Assembly (NCBI GenBank): GCA_905236055.1
Contig: CAJOOA010000023.1
Span: 1-32,988, forward strand
Reading direction: 5' to 3'
DNA from: Candidatus Gastranaerophilales bacterium
GTDB taxonomy: Bacteria > Cyanobacteriota > Vampirovibrionia > Gastranaerophilales > Gastranaerophilaceae
DNA length: 32,988 bases
This document shows positions 1 to 6,941 of the stretch, one piece after another; the stretch's first letter is position 1, and each line of letters starts with the position of its first letter. Position numbers and translations under genes: made by a program. The notes under the pieces were generated by a model. That model did no database searches and was not told the DNA's origin. It saw only the letters and a program-made list of their open reading frames with translations.

Positions 1-1
1 C

Positions 2-35
2 GAACCCTTACAAGACTTCGTCTTGTGGAGGGTTC
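2..35. repeat. Long imperfect hairpin at window edge
   Basis: GAACCCT (2-8) pairs with AGGGTTC (29-35), and an inner stem ACAAGAC (10-16) pairs with GTCTTGT (20-26) around a 3-nt loop. It lies just downstream of the minus-strand tRNA, so it could be a terminator or processing hairpin for that transcript, but no T-run directly follows on the visible side. The outer arm resembles a tRNA T-arm; I could not fit the rest to a tRNA. Because the window begins here, its role is undecided. Confidence 0.4.
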
Positions 36-71
36 TCGTCCTCCATTCATTTTTATTATTTACAGCAAAAA

Positions 72-143
72 AGCGGACGAAGGGACTCGAACCCTCGACG
101 TCAACCTTGGGAAGGTTGCATTCTACCACTGAATTACGTCCGC
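72..143 (-). tRNA. tRNA-Gly(CCC)
   Basis: The minus strand folds into a complete cloverleaf of 72 nt without an encoded CCA. The acceptor stem is GCGGACG/CGTCCGC, the D-stem ATTC/GAAT, the anticodon stem CAACC/GGTTG with loop TTCCCAA, and the T-arm GAGGG-TTCGAGT-CCCTT. The three bases after U33 are CCC, so it reads GGG glycine codons. The discriminator base is U. The 5' half of this gene is copied exactly at 1429-1470. Confidence 0.95.
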
Positions 144-153
144 ATATAATTAT

Positions 154-180
154 TGTATAACAAACATTTCAGACTGTTAA
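154..180 (-). promoter_or_regulatory. Promoter of tRNA-Gly
   Basis: On the minus strand there is an extended -10, TGT-TATACA (TATACA at 154-159), and a -35-like TTAACA at 175-180, separated by 15 nt. The expected start is about 4 nt before the tRNA 5' end, which fits a tRNA promoter. The short spacer is offset by the extended -10. This is a sequence match only. Confidence 0.5.
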
Positions 181-298
181 CATGTTTCTCTTTTTTTGAA
201 TTTTTATAACATTTTTATAACTTAATTCATAAAAATTATGTAAATATATTCAAGATATTTATTAGCAAAAATTTTTATTCACGGGTTTTTGAATTGAT

Positions 299-1225
299 AT
301 GAAAGTCATTCCTGTACAATTTAATACAAACAGAAACATATCTTTTTCACATTATGGTTTGGAAAAGAGTTTTGACAATGTCATAAAAAGTCGCGGATAT
401 AGTCCTGAAACCTACATTTGCCGTGATGATTTTAAATGGAAAGATTTTGTTAAATATATTGGTGAAAAGTATAGTACGGCTGATAAAGTTAATCTGGTGG
501 ATCATGCGTGCTCTGCAGGATACGAATCATATACAATATTATTACAATTAATTGAAACTTTAGGTCGCCGCAATAGTCAAAAATTTTTGCCAATATTTGC
601 AAGAGATATAGAAAAAGAGGTCATTGAATCTGCCAAACAAGGACGTTTAAAATTATGTAGAGAAGAACAACGGTGGATAGATGAACATTTTAAAAATGTA
701 TTTAATAACAATTTTAATATTGAAGATATTCAAAATATTCAGGATAGGGGTGTATACGGTATTAGTGAAAATAGTCATATTGCAACCTGCCGAACAAATT
801 TAAAAGATAATGTAATTTTTGAACAATCCGATATTTTTAATGATAAAGACTTAATAAATAAGGATAATACCATTTTGTTATTCAGAAATGTCTGGAAATA
901 TTTGGGAGAAAACAAAGTAACAGAACTTGCATTTTTTTTGGCAAATAACATGAAGCCATCTTCATTACTGGTTATTGGTAGGTATGATTTGTTGTATGGC
1001 ATTAATCTTTTGCTGGGAATATATGGATTTAAAGAAACTCCGATTAAATATGTATACGAACCGCCACGTGAGCCAGTCAATAGTACAATTGAAGAATTCC
1101 CTTTAATAAAATGTGATGGACGCTGGTTGACACCTGAACAGATGCGTGTATGTTGTATACGATTGAGTCCCTCACAACGACGTATTTATGCGGATTTAAT
1201 TAGAAAGGTAAATCCAGTATGTTGA
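299..1225 (+). CDS. CheR-like SAM-dependent methyltransferase, divergent
   Basis: The 308-residue protein has the layout of a CheR-type methyltransferase. A motif I region 'VDHACSAGYESY' (about 67-78) corresponds to the CheR 'WSAGCSTGEEPY' segment, 'IFARDIEKEVIESAKQGRL' (about 99-117) to the motif that binds the SAM ribose, and 'LFRNVWKYL' to the CheR 'CRNVLIYF' motif. CheR enzymes methylate glutamates of chemoreceptors; here the first motif is degenerate and no chemotaxis gene is nearby, so the substrate is unknown. The N-terminus (residues 1-20) is Asn-rich with Phe-Ser-His-Tyr-Gly, resembling leaders on other proteins in the window. No Shine-Dalgarno sequence is visible before the ATG. The TGA stop lies in a tRNA-like remnant at 1223-1237. 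The gene sits between full and partial copies of tRNA-Gly. Confidence 0.75.
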   Translation: MKVIPVQFNTNRNISFSHYGLEKSFDNVIKSRGYSPETYICRDDFKWKDFVKYIGEKYSTADKVNLVDHACSAGYESYTILLQLIETLGRRNSQKFLPIFARDIEKEVIESAKQGRLKLCREEQRWIDEHFKNVFNNNFNIEDIQNIQDRGVYGISENSHIATCRTNLKDNVIFEQSDIFNDKDLINKDNTILLFRNVWKYLGENKVTELAFFLANNMKPSSLLVIGRYDLLYGINLLLGIYGFKETPIKYVYEPPREPVNSTIEEFPLIKCDGRWLTPEQMRVCCIRLSPSQRRIYADLIRKVNPVC

Positions 1226-1237
1226 ATTACATCCGCA
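1223..1237. repeat. Short tRNA-Gly 5'-end remnant
   Basis: TGAATTACATCCGCA matches 130-144, the first 14 bases of tRNA-Gly plus one flanking base, with one mismatch. It overlaps the stop codon of the CheR-like gene. Its closeness to the tRNA and to the longer copy at 1429-1470 makes a chance match unlikely. Confidence 0.5.
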
Positions 1238-1293
1238 CAGAATTTTATATAGCAAAAAATTTTGCCTGTCATGGAATTTTTTAATTTTGTTTT

Positions 1294-1414
1294 TTTCCAA
1301 CATTTTCCAACATTTTTGCGTAAACAATATAAAAAATATAAAATTTGTAAAAAATATAAAACCGCTAAAATGCTCAATCCGTAAAGGATATAAAACCTAT
1401 AAAGTCTGTAAAAC
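1294..1414. repeat. AT-rich degenerate short tandem repeats in intergenic region
   Basis: The 331-bp stretch 1226-1556 holds no convincing gene. It contains two copies of a 10-bp unit TTTCCAACAT (about 1294-1313), then several imperfect copies of a unit like GTAAAAAATATAAAACCG (1321-1414). The open frame through these repeats encodes low-complexity Lys/Ile-rich sequence with no start signal. The stretch ends in the tRNA-Gly partial copy. Confidence 0.45.
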
Positions 1415-1428
1415 ACACTACTGGGATA

Positions 1429-1470
1429 CTTGGGAAGGTTGCATTCTACCACTGAATTACGTCCGCATAT
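1429..1470 (-). pseudogene. Partial tRNA-Gly copy (5' half)
   Basis: These 42 bases are identical to 106-147, covering tRNA nucleotides 1-38 (through the anticodon loop) and 4 bp upstream. The 3' half is absent, so it cannot form a tRNA. On its 5' side the minus strand has TATAAT (plus 1475-1480) placed as a -10 would be, unlike the flank of the intact tRNA. It may be the original tRNA promoter side left behind by insertion or duplication. Confidence 0.85.
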
Positions 1471-1556
1471 CCTCATTATACTACAAATATTCAATTAATC
1501 TACAAGCGATATTGTTTCCAGGCAATTTTCTATATCCCTAAATGCCAGCATAATAA

Positions 1557-2030
1557 TTAATTCACAAGTGCATCGACGACTTCACGTAAGGCACCCTCGC
1601 CGGAACGTGCAGTTGTAACTTGAATGTTCGGAATTTCCAGAATCTTTTTTGCTGCACACGGAACTGTTATCGCATACTTTGCTCTACATAGGGAATCATA
1701 GTCATTTACGTCATCACCAATGTACACAAATTCTTCATCAGTTAAACCGTGTTTTTTTATAATCGTTTCCAAAACTTCAAGTTTTTTCCTTATGCCTTGA
1801 TAGTTTTCAATCTGAAATTTTTCCGAAATTATGTCGATTGCTTTGTTTTTTTCACCGGAAATTATTCCGATTTTGTACCCGTTTTTAGAAAGAATTGAAA
1901 AACCCATAACATCTTTAAAGTTTATTTTACGGCTCATTTTACCGTCTTCATCGATGTAGACGCAGTTGTCAGTAACAATTCCGTCAAAATCGGTTATAAC
2001 CATTTTAATAGTACGGGGTAATTTTATCAC
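1557..2030 (-). CDS. KdsC-like HAD phosphatase
   Basis: The 157-residue protein belongs to the KdsC/8-phosphatase type of the HAD superfamily, which removes phosphate from nine- or eight-carbon sugar acids such as KDO-8-P or Neu5Ac-9-P. The catalytic loop is 'DFDGIVTDN' (about 14-22), followed by the motif II region 'IGIISGE' and motif III/IV 'FVYIGDDVNDYDSL'. Its length is typical of the capless family. It starts with GTG behind AGGAGG and overlaps the stop of the upstream synthase by 4 bp, so the two are translationally coupled. The partner suggests it acts on the product of the NeuB-type enzyme rather than on KDO-8-P. The exact substrate cannot be read from sequence. Confidence 0.82.
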   Translation of the reverse strand: MIKLPRTIKMVITDFDGIVTDNCVYIDEDGKMSRKINFKDVMGFSILSKNGYKIGIISGEKNKAIDIISEKFQIENYQGIRKKLEVLETIIKKHGLTDEEFVYIGDDVNDYDSLCRAKYAITVPCAAKKILEIPNIQVTTARSGEGALREVVDALVN

Positions 2031-2893
2031 TTAACCCTCCTGAGTTTTTCTATTATAGGTAATTCTCTTTCGTAAACGACTTTTTTGCCGTCACCCAATA
2101 AAACAGGGACTTGTCTTATATCTCTAACCATGTGATATAAGCCCGCAGTTTCTAAGCTGGCTGCCTGATCGGAACCCCAATTCGTCCTATCCGTTGTAAT
2201 ATGTCTTTCTACAGAACATGCTCCAAGAGAAGCCGCAATAATTGAAGGCGTGATTCCTCTTTCGTGGCCGGAATATCCTATCGGGCACTTGAATTCTTTT
2301 TTCAACGTTTTTATAACATTAAGATTCATTTCATCGGCATTTGAAGGATATGTTGAAGTACAGTGATAAATTATCAAATCTTTTTCGCCAAGAATTTTTA
2401 CGGCGTGTCGTATTTGTGCCATTGTGCTCATTCCTGTTGATAAAAATATCGGTTTACCTTTTGAACGTGTATATTTTAGTAATTCATCATCTGTCAAAGA
2501 TGCTGAAGCGATTTTATAACAAGGAACGTCAAATTTTTCCATAAAATCAACTGATTGCTTATCCCAACATGATGCGAACCATATAATTCCGTGTTTCTTA
2601 CAATATTTATCAATTTCCCTATATTCTTTTGTTCCGAACTCTAACCCGCGTTTCAAATCACCGTTAGTGGTTCCAAAAACGCTTTTACGTTCTTTTGCGA
2701 GTTCTTCTTTTGTATAAACAACATCTATCGTTCTTTTCTGAAATTTAACCGCATCGCATCCGGTAGTTATAGCAATATCAATCATTTTTTTTGCAAGTTC
2801 AACAGAACCGTTATGATTTATGCCTATTTCCGCTACTATAAAACATGGCTTACCATCGCCAATTATTCTATTTGCAATCTTGACAGTTGCCAA
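2027..2893 (-). CDS. NeuB-family nonulosonate (sialic acid-like) synthase, short form
   Basis: The 288-residue protein matches the catalytic TIM barrel of NeuB/SpsE enzymes, which condense phosphoenolpyruvate with an N-acetyl hexosamine derivative to make sialic, legionaminic or pseudaminic acid. Diagnostic stretches are 'FIVAEIGINHNGS' near the N-terminus, 'GCDAVKFQKR', 'YKIASASLTDDELL', 'PIFLSTGMST', 'YHCTSTYPS' and 'PIGYSGHERG'. Most NeuB proteins are about 340-350 residues with a C-terminal SAF (antifreeze-like) domain that closes the active site of the partner subunit; this one ends after the barrel and lacks it. The start is TTG, supported by GGAGGAG 5 nt upstream. It is coupled to a KdsC-like phosphatase. 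Confidence 0.88.
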   Translation of the reverse strand: MATVKIANRIIGDGKPCFIVAEIGINHNGSVELAKKMIDIAITTGCDAVKFQKRTIDVVYTKEELAKERKSVFGTTNGDLKRGLEFGTKEYREIDKYCKKHGIIWFASCWDKQSVDFMEKFDVPCYKIASASLTDDELLKYTRSKGKPIFLSTGMSTMAQIRHAVKILGEKDLIIYHCTSTYPSNADEMNLNVIKTLKKEFKCPIGYSGHERGITPSIIAASLGACSVERHITTDRTNWGSDQAASLETAGLYHMVRDIRQVPVLLGDGKKVVYERELPIIEKLRRVK

Positions 2894-2935
2894 TATCTCC
2901 TCCTATAAAACAAACAATCCTATTTATAACTTTTA

Positions 2936-3733
2936 TTAACCTAAATATTTTTTGTACAACGTATACTCATCCGGATCAACAACGTGTTCATTTTCTGCCT
3001 TTTCGGGCTCATTTTGTTCCGGTTCTGATTCCATGCTTGTAAACAATGTATCTATTATTCCTTCGTGATTTTCTTCCGTATTTTCGACAACCTCAATTTC
3101 CGGCTCTGAATCTTCCGGCTCAGTATTTTTTCCCAACTCTTTATGAATTTTGGTTGCCAGTTTTGAAAAGCCAATTGAAGGGATTTCAATCTTAGGAATC
3201 TCTATCTTAGGAATCTTAATAGTAGGAATTTCTATACTTGAAAATTCTTCTTCAACCCCTTCTTCTGACACTGTACCTAAATCCTTTATTAATTGAATAG
3301 CACCTGAAGTCGCACCAATTAGCATTCTTTTACCGTCAAGCTCTATTACATGAAGAGTTTTGTTATTACCCAGAGCTGTCGTAGAAACAACCGAAGCTTG
3401 TGATTTTGCAAGTATTCCTTGTTGCTTTTTAAGTGTCGTTGAGTTTAATTTATTAAGCTTTGCATACAAAATTCCTGTTAAATAAATCAACAAAATGACT
3501 ATAAACAATGAAATGACAACTGATAGTATACCGGGCTCATGCCCAACAGATGGGTTCCCAACAATAGACGAAAGCCCTGCCGAACCTGATACCGATGAAG
3601 CTTCTGCCGGCTGAGCGTATGCAGCAAGCGGATCAGGTAAATCTGGAAGTATTTCAAATTTTTCTGAAGCTAAACACACAGCCGCATTCAGCCAACAAAA
3701 AAAACCAAATCCATACTCCAAAATCTTCTTCAT
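2936..3733 (-). CDS. fliO: FliO-like flagellar export apparatus membrane protein
   Basis: The 265-residue protein has a likely signal peptide (1-22), a short periplasmic linker, one transmembrane segment (about 69-91), and a cytoplasmic FliO-type domain (about 113-152: 'VVSTTALGNNKTLHVIELDG' then 'KRMLIGATSGAIQLIKDL'). FliO helps assemble the FliP/Q/R export gate of the flagellar type III system. The tail (153-265) is acidic and carries an Ile-Pro repeat ('IPKIEIPKIEIPSI', about 174-187), encoded by imperfect 15-bp repeats; I know of no role for it. No other flagellar gene is in the window. It is encoded just upstream of the NeuB-type synthase on the same strand. FliO is poorly conserved, so the call rests on architecture and the motif. 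Confidence 0.68.
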   Translation of the reverse strand: MKKILEYGFGFFCWLNAAVCLASEKFEILPDLPDPLAAYAQPAEASSVSGSAGLSSIVGNPSVGHEPGILSVVISLFIVILLIYLTGILYAKLNKLNSTTLKKQQGILAKSQASVVSTTALGNNKTLHVIELDGKRMLIGATSGAIQLIKDLGTVSEEGVEEEFSSIEIPTIKIPKIEIPKIEIPSIGFSKLATKIHKELGKNTEPEDSEPEIEVVENTEENHEGIIDTLFTSMESEPEQNEPEKAENEHVVDPDEYTLYKKYLG

Positions 3734-3755
3734 TTATTTATACCCTAATTTTTGA

Positions 3756-3767
3756 TATAATTATACC
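3756..3767. promoter_or_regulatory. Overlapping divergent -10 elements, fliO-like gene / histidine kinase
   Basis: The 62-bp gap between the two divergent genes has TATAAT on the plus strand (3756-3761) and TATAAT on the minus strand (3760-3765), sharing bases. The minus promoter has a -35-like TAGACC 17 nt upstream; the plus -35 is weak. Another plus-strand option is TATACC at 3762-3767. The overlap implies the two directions compete for polymerase. Confidence 0.45.
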
Positions 3768-3795
3768 ATAAAAAACAATTTTGGGTCTATTTAAC

Positions 3796-5106
3796 ATGTT
3801 TATTGCCAGTTTAAAATCGATAATAATTGATTATATAGGTATTTGGGGGTTACTTCTCAATGTTATTTTACTGTTAATTTCCGTTAGATTATTTTTTTCG
3901 ATTAAAAATGAAAAAAAACGGTGGAACAAAATAAATGATTATCTTTTAGACATAACTAAGACCGTAAACTCTGTCCGTTATGGAGATTTGACAAAAAAAA
4001 TCAACAAATTGGACATGCCGGACTCTGAAAACTTAACCGAAAGCTTAAACCGTATGATTGAAACCCTGCATGACAGAGAAATTATGGTTAGCGAATACCA
4101 AATAGAGCTCGTCAAACAAAACAAGATTCTTGAAGCGATAATAAATTCTCTTTCAGACGGTCTAATAATTACGGATAACGAAGGAATCATTTTAAGAACT
4201 ACTGATATAATTACTCATTGGTTTGAAACTGACGGCAAAAAGCTTGTCGGAAAACATTTGTCAGAATATATAGAAGTTGTAAATAAACGTCCTCTCTCAT
4301 TGTGGAAAGATAATGAAGTTCTTTTACTCAATGACAAATCTTCAAATTTTACGGCAAGTACGGTTGAATTGAAACTCGAAGACAAAGAACCAAAGTATAT
4401 TGTTATTCTTAAAAACGTAACTGATCAAAAAGAACTTGAAAACTTAAAAGAAGACTTTGTCGCAACTCTTACACATGACCTAAAAGTACCGATCATTGCC
4501 GAAACGAACATGATAGAGCTTTTGCTTAATGAAAATTTCGGTAAAATAAGCGATAAGCAGAGATTTGCGCTTCAAAACATGCAGGCCTCAAACAAAGAGT
4601 TGCTAGATTTGGTTCAAACTGTTTTGGAAACCTACAAAGTCGGCAAACTGACTCTTTATAAAGAAAACATTATGCTAAAATCCTTTATTGAAGAAATTAT
4701 TACAGAAATGAAGCCGATAGCAAAAAAATCAAACAACACAATAGAGTTTGTGCTTGAGCGAAATATAAGAGTATTTGCGGACAGATTCCAACTCACAAGG
4801 GTTATAAAAAATTTAATTCAAAATGCTGTTTCTTACGGCTCACCTAAAACACCTATAGAAATAGCTATTGGCGAAATTCCAAAATTTGTAACCATAAAAA
4901 TTAAAGATCACGGTGCCGGAATTTCTAAAAACGATATAGACAGAATTTTCAACAAATACTATTCTGCAGCCAAAAAATTCAGAAAAATAGGCACTGGTTT
5001 GGGCTTATATTTGGCTTTTCAAATTATAAAAGCCCATAACGGAGAATTAACAGTTGAAAGCAAAGAAGGAGAGTTTACGGAATTTTGTATAAAAATTCCC
5101 GTTTAA
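3796..5106 (+). CDS. Membrane sensor histidine kinase (HAMP-PAS-HisKA-HATPase)
   Basis: This is a transmitter kinase of a two-component system. A hydrophobic N-terminal stretch (one or two membrane passes, no sizeable extracellular domain) leads to a HAMP-like linker ('VRYGDLTKKI'), a PAS domain ('AIINSLSDGLIITDNEGIIL'), a HisKA H-box 'FVATLTHDLKVPI' with the phospho-acceptor His at nt 4474-4476, an N-box 'NLIQNAVSYG', and G-boxes 'DHGAGI' and 'GTGLGLYLAFQI'. All catalytic motifs are intact. I chose ATG at 3796; a TTG at 3781 would add five residues (MGLFN), and neither has a clear Shine-Dalgarno. It begins a plus-strand run that includes a receiver-only regulator three genes later, its likely partner. 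The signal is probably intracellular or membrane-derived. Confidence 0.9.
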   Translation: MFIASLKSIIIDYIGIWGLLLNVILLLISVRLFFSIKNEKKRWNKINDYLLDITKTVNSVRYGDLTKKINKLDMPDSENLTESLNRMIETLHDREIMVSEYQIELVKQNKILEAIINSLSDGLIITDNEGIILRTTDIITHWFETDGKKLVGKHLSEYIEVVNKRPLSLWKDNEVLLLNDKSSNFTASTVELKLEDKEPKYIVILKNVTDQKELENLKEDFVATLTHDLKVPIIAETNMIELLLNENFGKISDKQRFALQNMQASNKELLDLVQTVLETYKVGKLTLYKENIMLKSFIEEIITEMKPIAKKSNNTIEFVLERNIRVFADRFQLTRVIKNLIQNAVSYGSPKTPIEIAIGEIPKFVTIKIKDHGAGISKNDIDRIFNKYYSAAKKFRKIGTGLGLYLAFQIIKAHNGELTVESKEGEFTEFCIKIPV

Positions 5107-5108
5107 TT

Positions 5109-5663
5109 ATGAATAAAGTTTTATATGATACGGAATATTTACAACTGAAAGGTACAGCCGCAAAAAGCGGGAATCAGTGGGTTTATGCACACAGACCGAA
5201 TGTAAGTAATGTCGTAGTGATTTTGCCGATATACAAGGATGAAATTTTATTTTTGATAGAAGAACGCCCGCCACTTACGGCAGAAAACAGGGGTAAATAT
5301 TGTATTGGACTTCCTGCAGGACTTGTAGGTGATGAAAGAAAAGGCGAGACCATTCAAGATGCCATTAAATCGGAATTGCTTGAAGAAGCCGGTCTTCATG
5401 CCGACAGAATAGAAATCAAAGTTGATAAGGCCGCGGGTTCGTCTGGTTGCATTTCGGAAACCTGTGTTCTTGCTATGGCTTATATTAAAGACAGGAATCT
5501 TATTTCTACCCCTGTTGACGATGGAGGAGTGATTGTCGACAGAGTTTGGGTCAAAAAAGAAAATGTTTTAAAATGGTTAGATAAAAAGAATGCTGAGGGC
5601 TGCGTTATTTCAAGCAGTACCTTGGGAATACTGTTTTATTTATTTGCGGAGGATAAAAAATGA
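5109..5663 (+). CDS. Nudix hydrolase (ADP-ribose pyrophosphatase-like)
   Basis: The 184-residue protein carries a Nudix box, reading G-x5-E-x7-S-E-L-L-E-E-A-G-L, within 'GLPAGLVGDERKGETIQDA' and 'IKSELLEEAGL'. The usual Arg before the first Glu of the REUxEE core is Ser here, while the metal-binding Glu residues remain. Residues before the box ('LLIEERPPLTAENRGKYCIG'-like region) resemble ADP-ribose pyrophosphatases, which hydrolyse ADP-ribose and similar nucleoside diphosphate sugars. The true substrate is not evident. The start ATG at 5109 follows the kinase stop by 2 bp; a longer in-frame TTG at 5085 would overlap the kinase. The stop overlaps the aroH start by 4 bp, indicating coupled translation. 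Confidence 0.85.
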   Translation: MNKVLYDTEYLQLKGTAAKSGNQWVYAHRPNVSNVVVILPIYKDEILFLIEERPPLTAENRGKYCIGLPAGLVGDERKGETIQDAIKSELLEEAGLHADRIEIKVDKAAGSSGCISETCVLAMAYIKDRNLISTPVDDGGVIVDRVWVKKENVLKWLDKKNAEGCVISSSTLGILFYLFAEDKK

Positions 5664-6010
5664 TTACAAAAGGAATCAGAGGTGCAATTACGGTTGAAGA
5701 AAATTCGCCTGAGGCAATAGGGAGTGCCGTTATTGAACTTTTACAGGAAATGGTAAGACGCAACAATATTGATATCGGCTTGGTATCCCATGCAATTTTT
5801 TCTGTTACACCGGACTTAAATGCGGATTTCCCCGCAAAATATGCAAGAATTAACCTAAAATGGAAAGATGTTCCGATGATGTGCTTTAACGAGCTTGATG
5901 TACCCGGTGCATTGAAAAAATGTTTGAGAGTACTAATAGTAGTCAATTGCAGTGAACTCTTTGAACCGGAATTTGTGTATCTTAAGGGAGCAGAAAGCTT
6001 AAGACAATGA
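5660..6010 (+). CDS. aroH: Chorismate mutase, AroH class
   Basis: The 116-residue protein matches the trimeric AroH-type chorismate mutase, which converts chorismate to prephenate for phenylalanine and tyrosine synthesis. Compared with the Bacillus subtilis enzyme, key active-site residues fall at the same positions: Arg7 ('IRGAIT'), Cys75 and Glu78 ('CFNELDVPG'), Arg90 ('KKCLRV') and Tyr108 ('FVYLKG'). The characteristic 'TPDLNADFPAKYAR' is present. It overlaps its neighbours by 4 bp on each side (ATGA junctions), so it is expressed together with the Nudix protein and the receiver protein. No other aromatic-pathway gene is nearby. Confidence 0.95.
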   Translation: MITKGIRGAITVEENSPEAIGSAVIELLQEMVRRNNIDIGLVSHAIFSVTPDLNADFPAKYARINLKWKDVPMMCFNELDVPGALKKCLRVLIVVNCSELFEPEFVYLKGAESLRQ

Positions 6011-6390
6011 AAAAAATCCTTATAGTTGATGATATAAATGGCTGGCGAAATTATCACGTGCAAGTTTTGACCGCACTTTTTAAAGGAGATTGCAAAATTA
6101 CAACCGCAGATTCTGCAAGAAATGGTTATGACAAACTTATGGAAAATAATAATGCGCCTTTTGATATCATAATAACAGATTTGCAGATGGAATCGGATTT
6201 TGAACCGGATTATGCTGGCGAATGGTTTGTTAAACAAATAAAAACGTTCAAAAATTACTATAAGACCAAAATTGTAATAATTTCTGCGACCTACAATATC
6301 AACGTAATTGCGGATAATCTCGGAGTTTCATATATAAGAAAATCGACCGCAAGAAATTTCCCTGATTCATACAAAGAGATTGTAGTATAA
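6007..6390 (+). CDS. Receiver-only response regulator
   Basis: The 127-residue protein is a single CheY-like receiver domain. It has the acidic pair Asp8-Asp9 ('ILIVDD'), the phospho-acceptor Asp58 ('IIITDLQM'), Ser93 in the Thr/Ser position ('IISAT') and Lys112 ('YIRKS'). There is no output domain, so it must act through protein contact or as a phosphate relay or sink. It overlaps aroH by 4 bp and shares the transcription unit with the histidine kinase, its probable donor. A loop after Asp58 ('MESDFEPDYAGEW') is somewhat longer than in CheY. Confidence 0.9.
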   Translation: MKKILIVDDINGWRNYHVQVLTALFKGDCKITTADSARNGYDKLMENNNAPFDIIITDLQMESDFEPDYAGEWFVKQIKTFKNYYKTKIVIISATYNINVIADNLGVSYIRKSTARNFPDSYKEIVV

Positions 6391-6409
6391 TGTAATCAAG
6401 GAGTATGAA

Positions 6410-6871
6410 ATGACTATAAAATCTTGGACTGATTATTTTTTAGATATGGCAAAAACCTGTTCTTCCCGCTCGAATTGTCTGAGGGCACAAGTTGGGGCAG
6501 TTATTGTCGGTCCTGATAAAAAAATAAAAGCTACCGGCTATAACGGGACACCCTCTAAGGTCGAATCTTGTTACGAAAGAGGGAGTTGCTTCAGAATAGA
6601 TAACAATATACAATCAGGAACCCGGTACGAAACATGCCGTTCAATCCATGCTGAGCAAAATGCAATTATTCAGGCAGGACAAGACAGATGTTTAGGCGCA
6701 ACCATGTACATTTACGGACACAATTTTATTTGCATATTGTGTAAAAGATTTATAGTCCAATCAGGAATTACTGAAGTTTACCTCAAAAAAGATGACAATT
6801 CCGAAATCATCCACGTATCGGTGGATGAAATAAGACGCGAACTTGAACACCCCGAAACAGTTATGGCATAA
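6410..6871 (+). CDS. dCMP deaminase
   Basis: The 153-residue protein is a zinc-dependent deoxycytidylate deaminase of the ComEB type, turning dCMP into dUMP for dTMP synthesis. The zinc and catalytic motif is 'HAEQNAI' (His80, Glu82), and the second zinc motif is Cys108-x2-Cys111 ('ICILCKRFI'), where the usual Pro before the first Cys is Ile. The N-terminal 'AQVGAVIVGPDKKIKATGYN' segment is typical. An AAGGAG Shine-Dalgarno precedes the ATG. It lies 19 bp after the receiver gene and closes the run that starts with the histidine kinase. Confidence 0.93.
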   Translation: MTIKSWTDYFLDMAKTCSSRSNCLRAQVGAVIVGPDKKIKATGYNGTPSKVESCYERGSCFRIDNNIQSGTRYETCRSIHAEQNAIIQAGQDRCLGATMYIYGHNFICILCKRFIVQSGITEVYLKKDDNSEIIHVSVDEIRRELEHPETVMA

Positions 6872-6941
6872 AAGTTTTCTTAATATTTTGTAATAAAACA
6901 CTGTTATTTAAGTGGTTTTTAGTGTAAAATGGGTTCGTCAC

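Noticed and set aside
1-45. Possible class II tRNA at the window edge
   Set aside because: The 5' tip resembles a T-arm, but no D-arm or anticodon loop with U33 could be placed; only the hairpin is secure.
1429-1470. Second functional tRNA-Gly gene
   Set aside because: Only nucleotides 1-38 are present; the anticodon-stem 3' strand, T-arm and acceptor 3' strand are missing.
1287-1541. 84-residue plus-strand open frame in the repeat region
   Set aside because: It translates AT-rich repeats and the tRNA fragment, with no Shine-Dalgarno.
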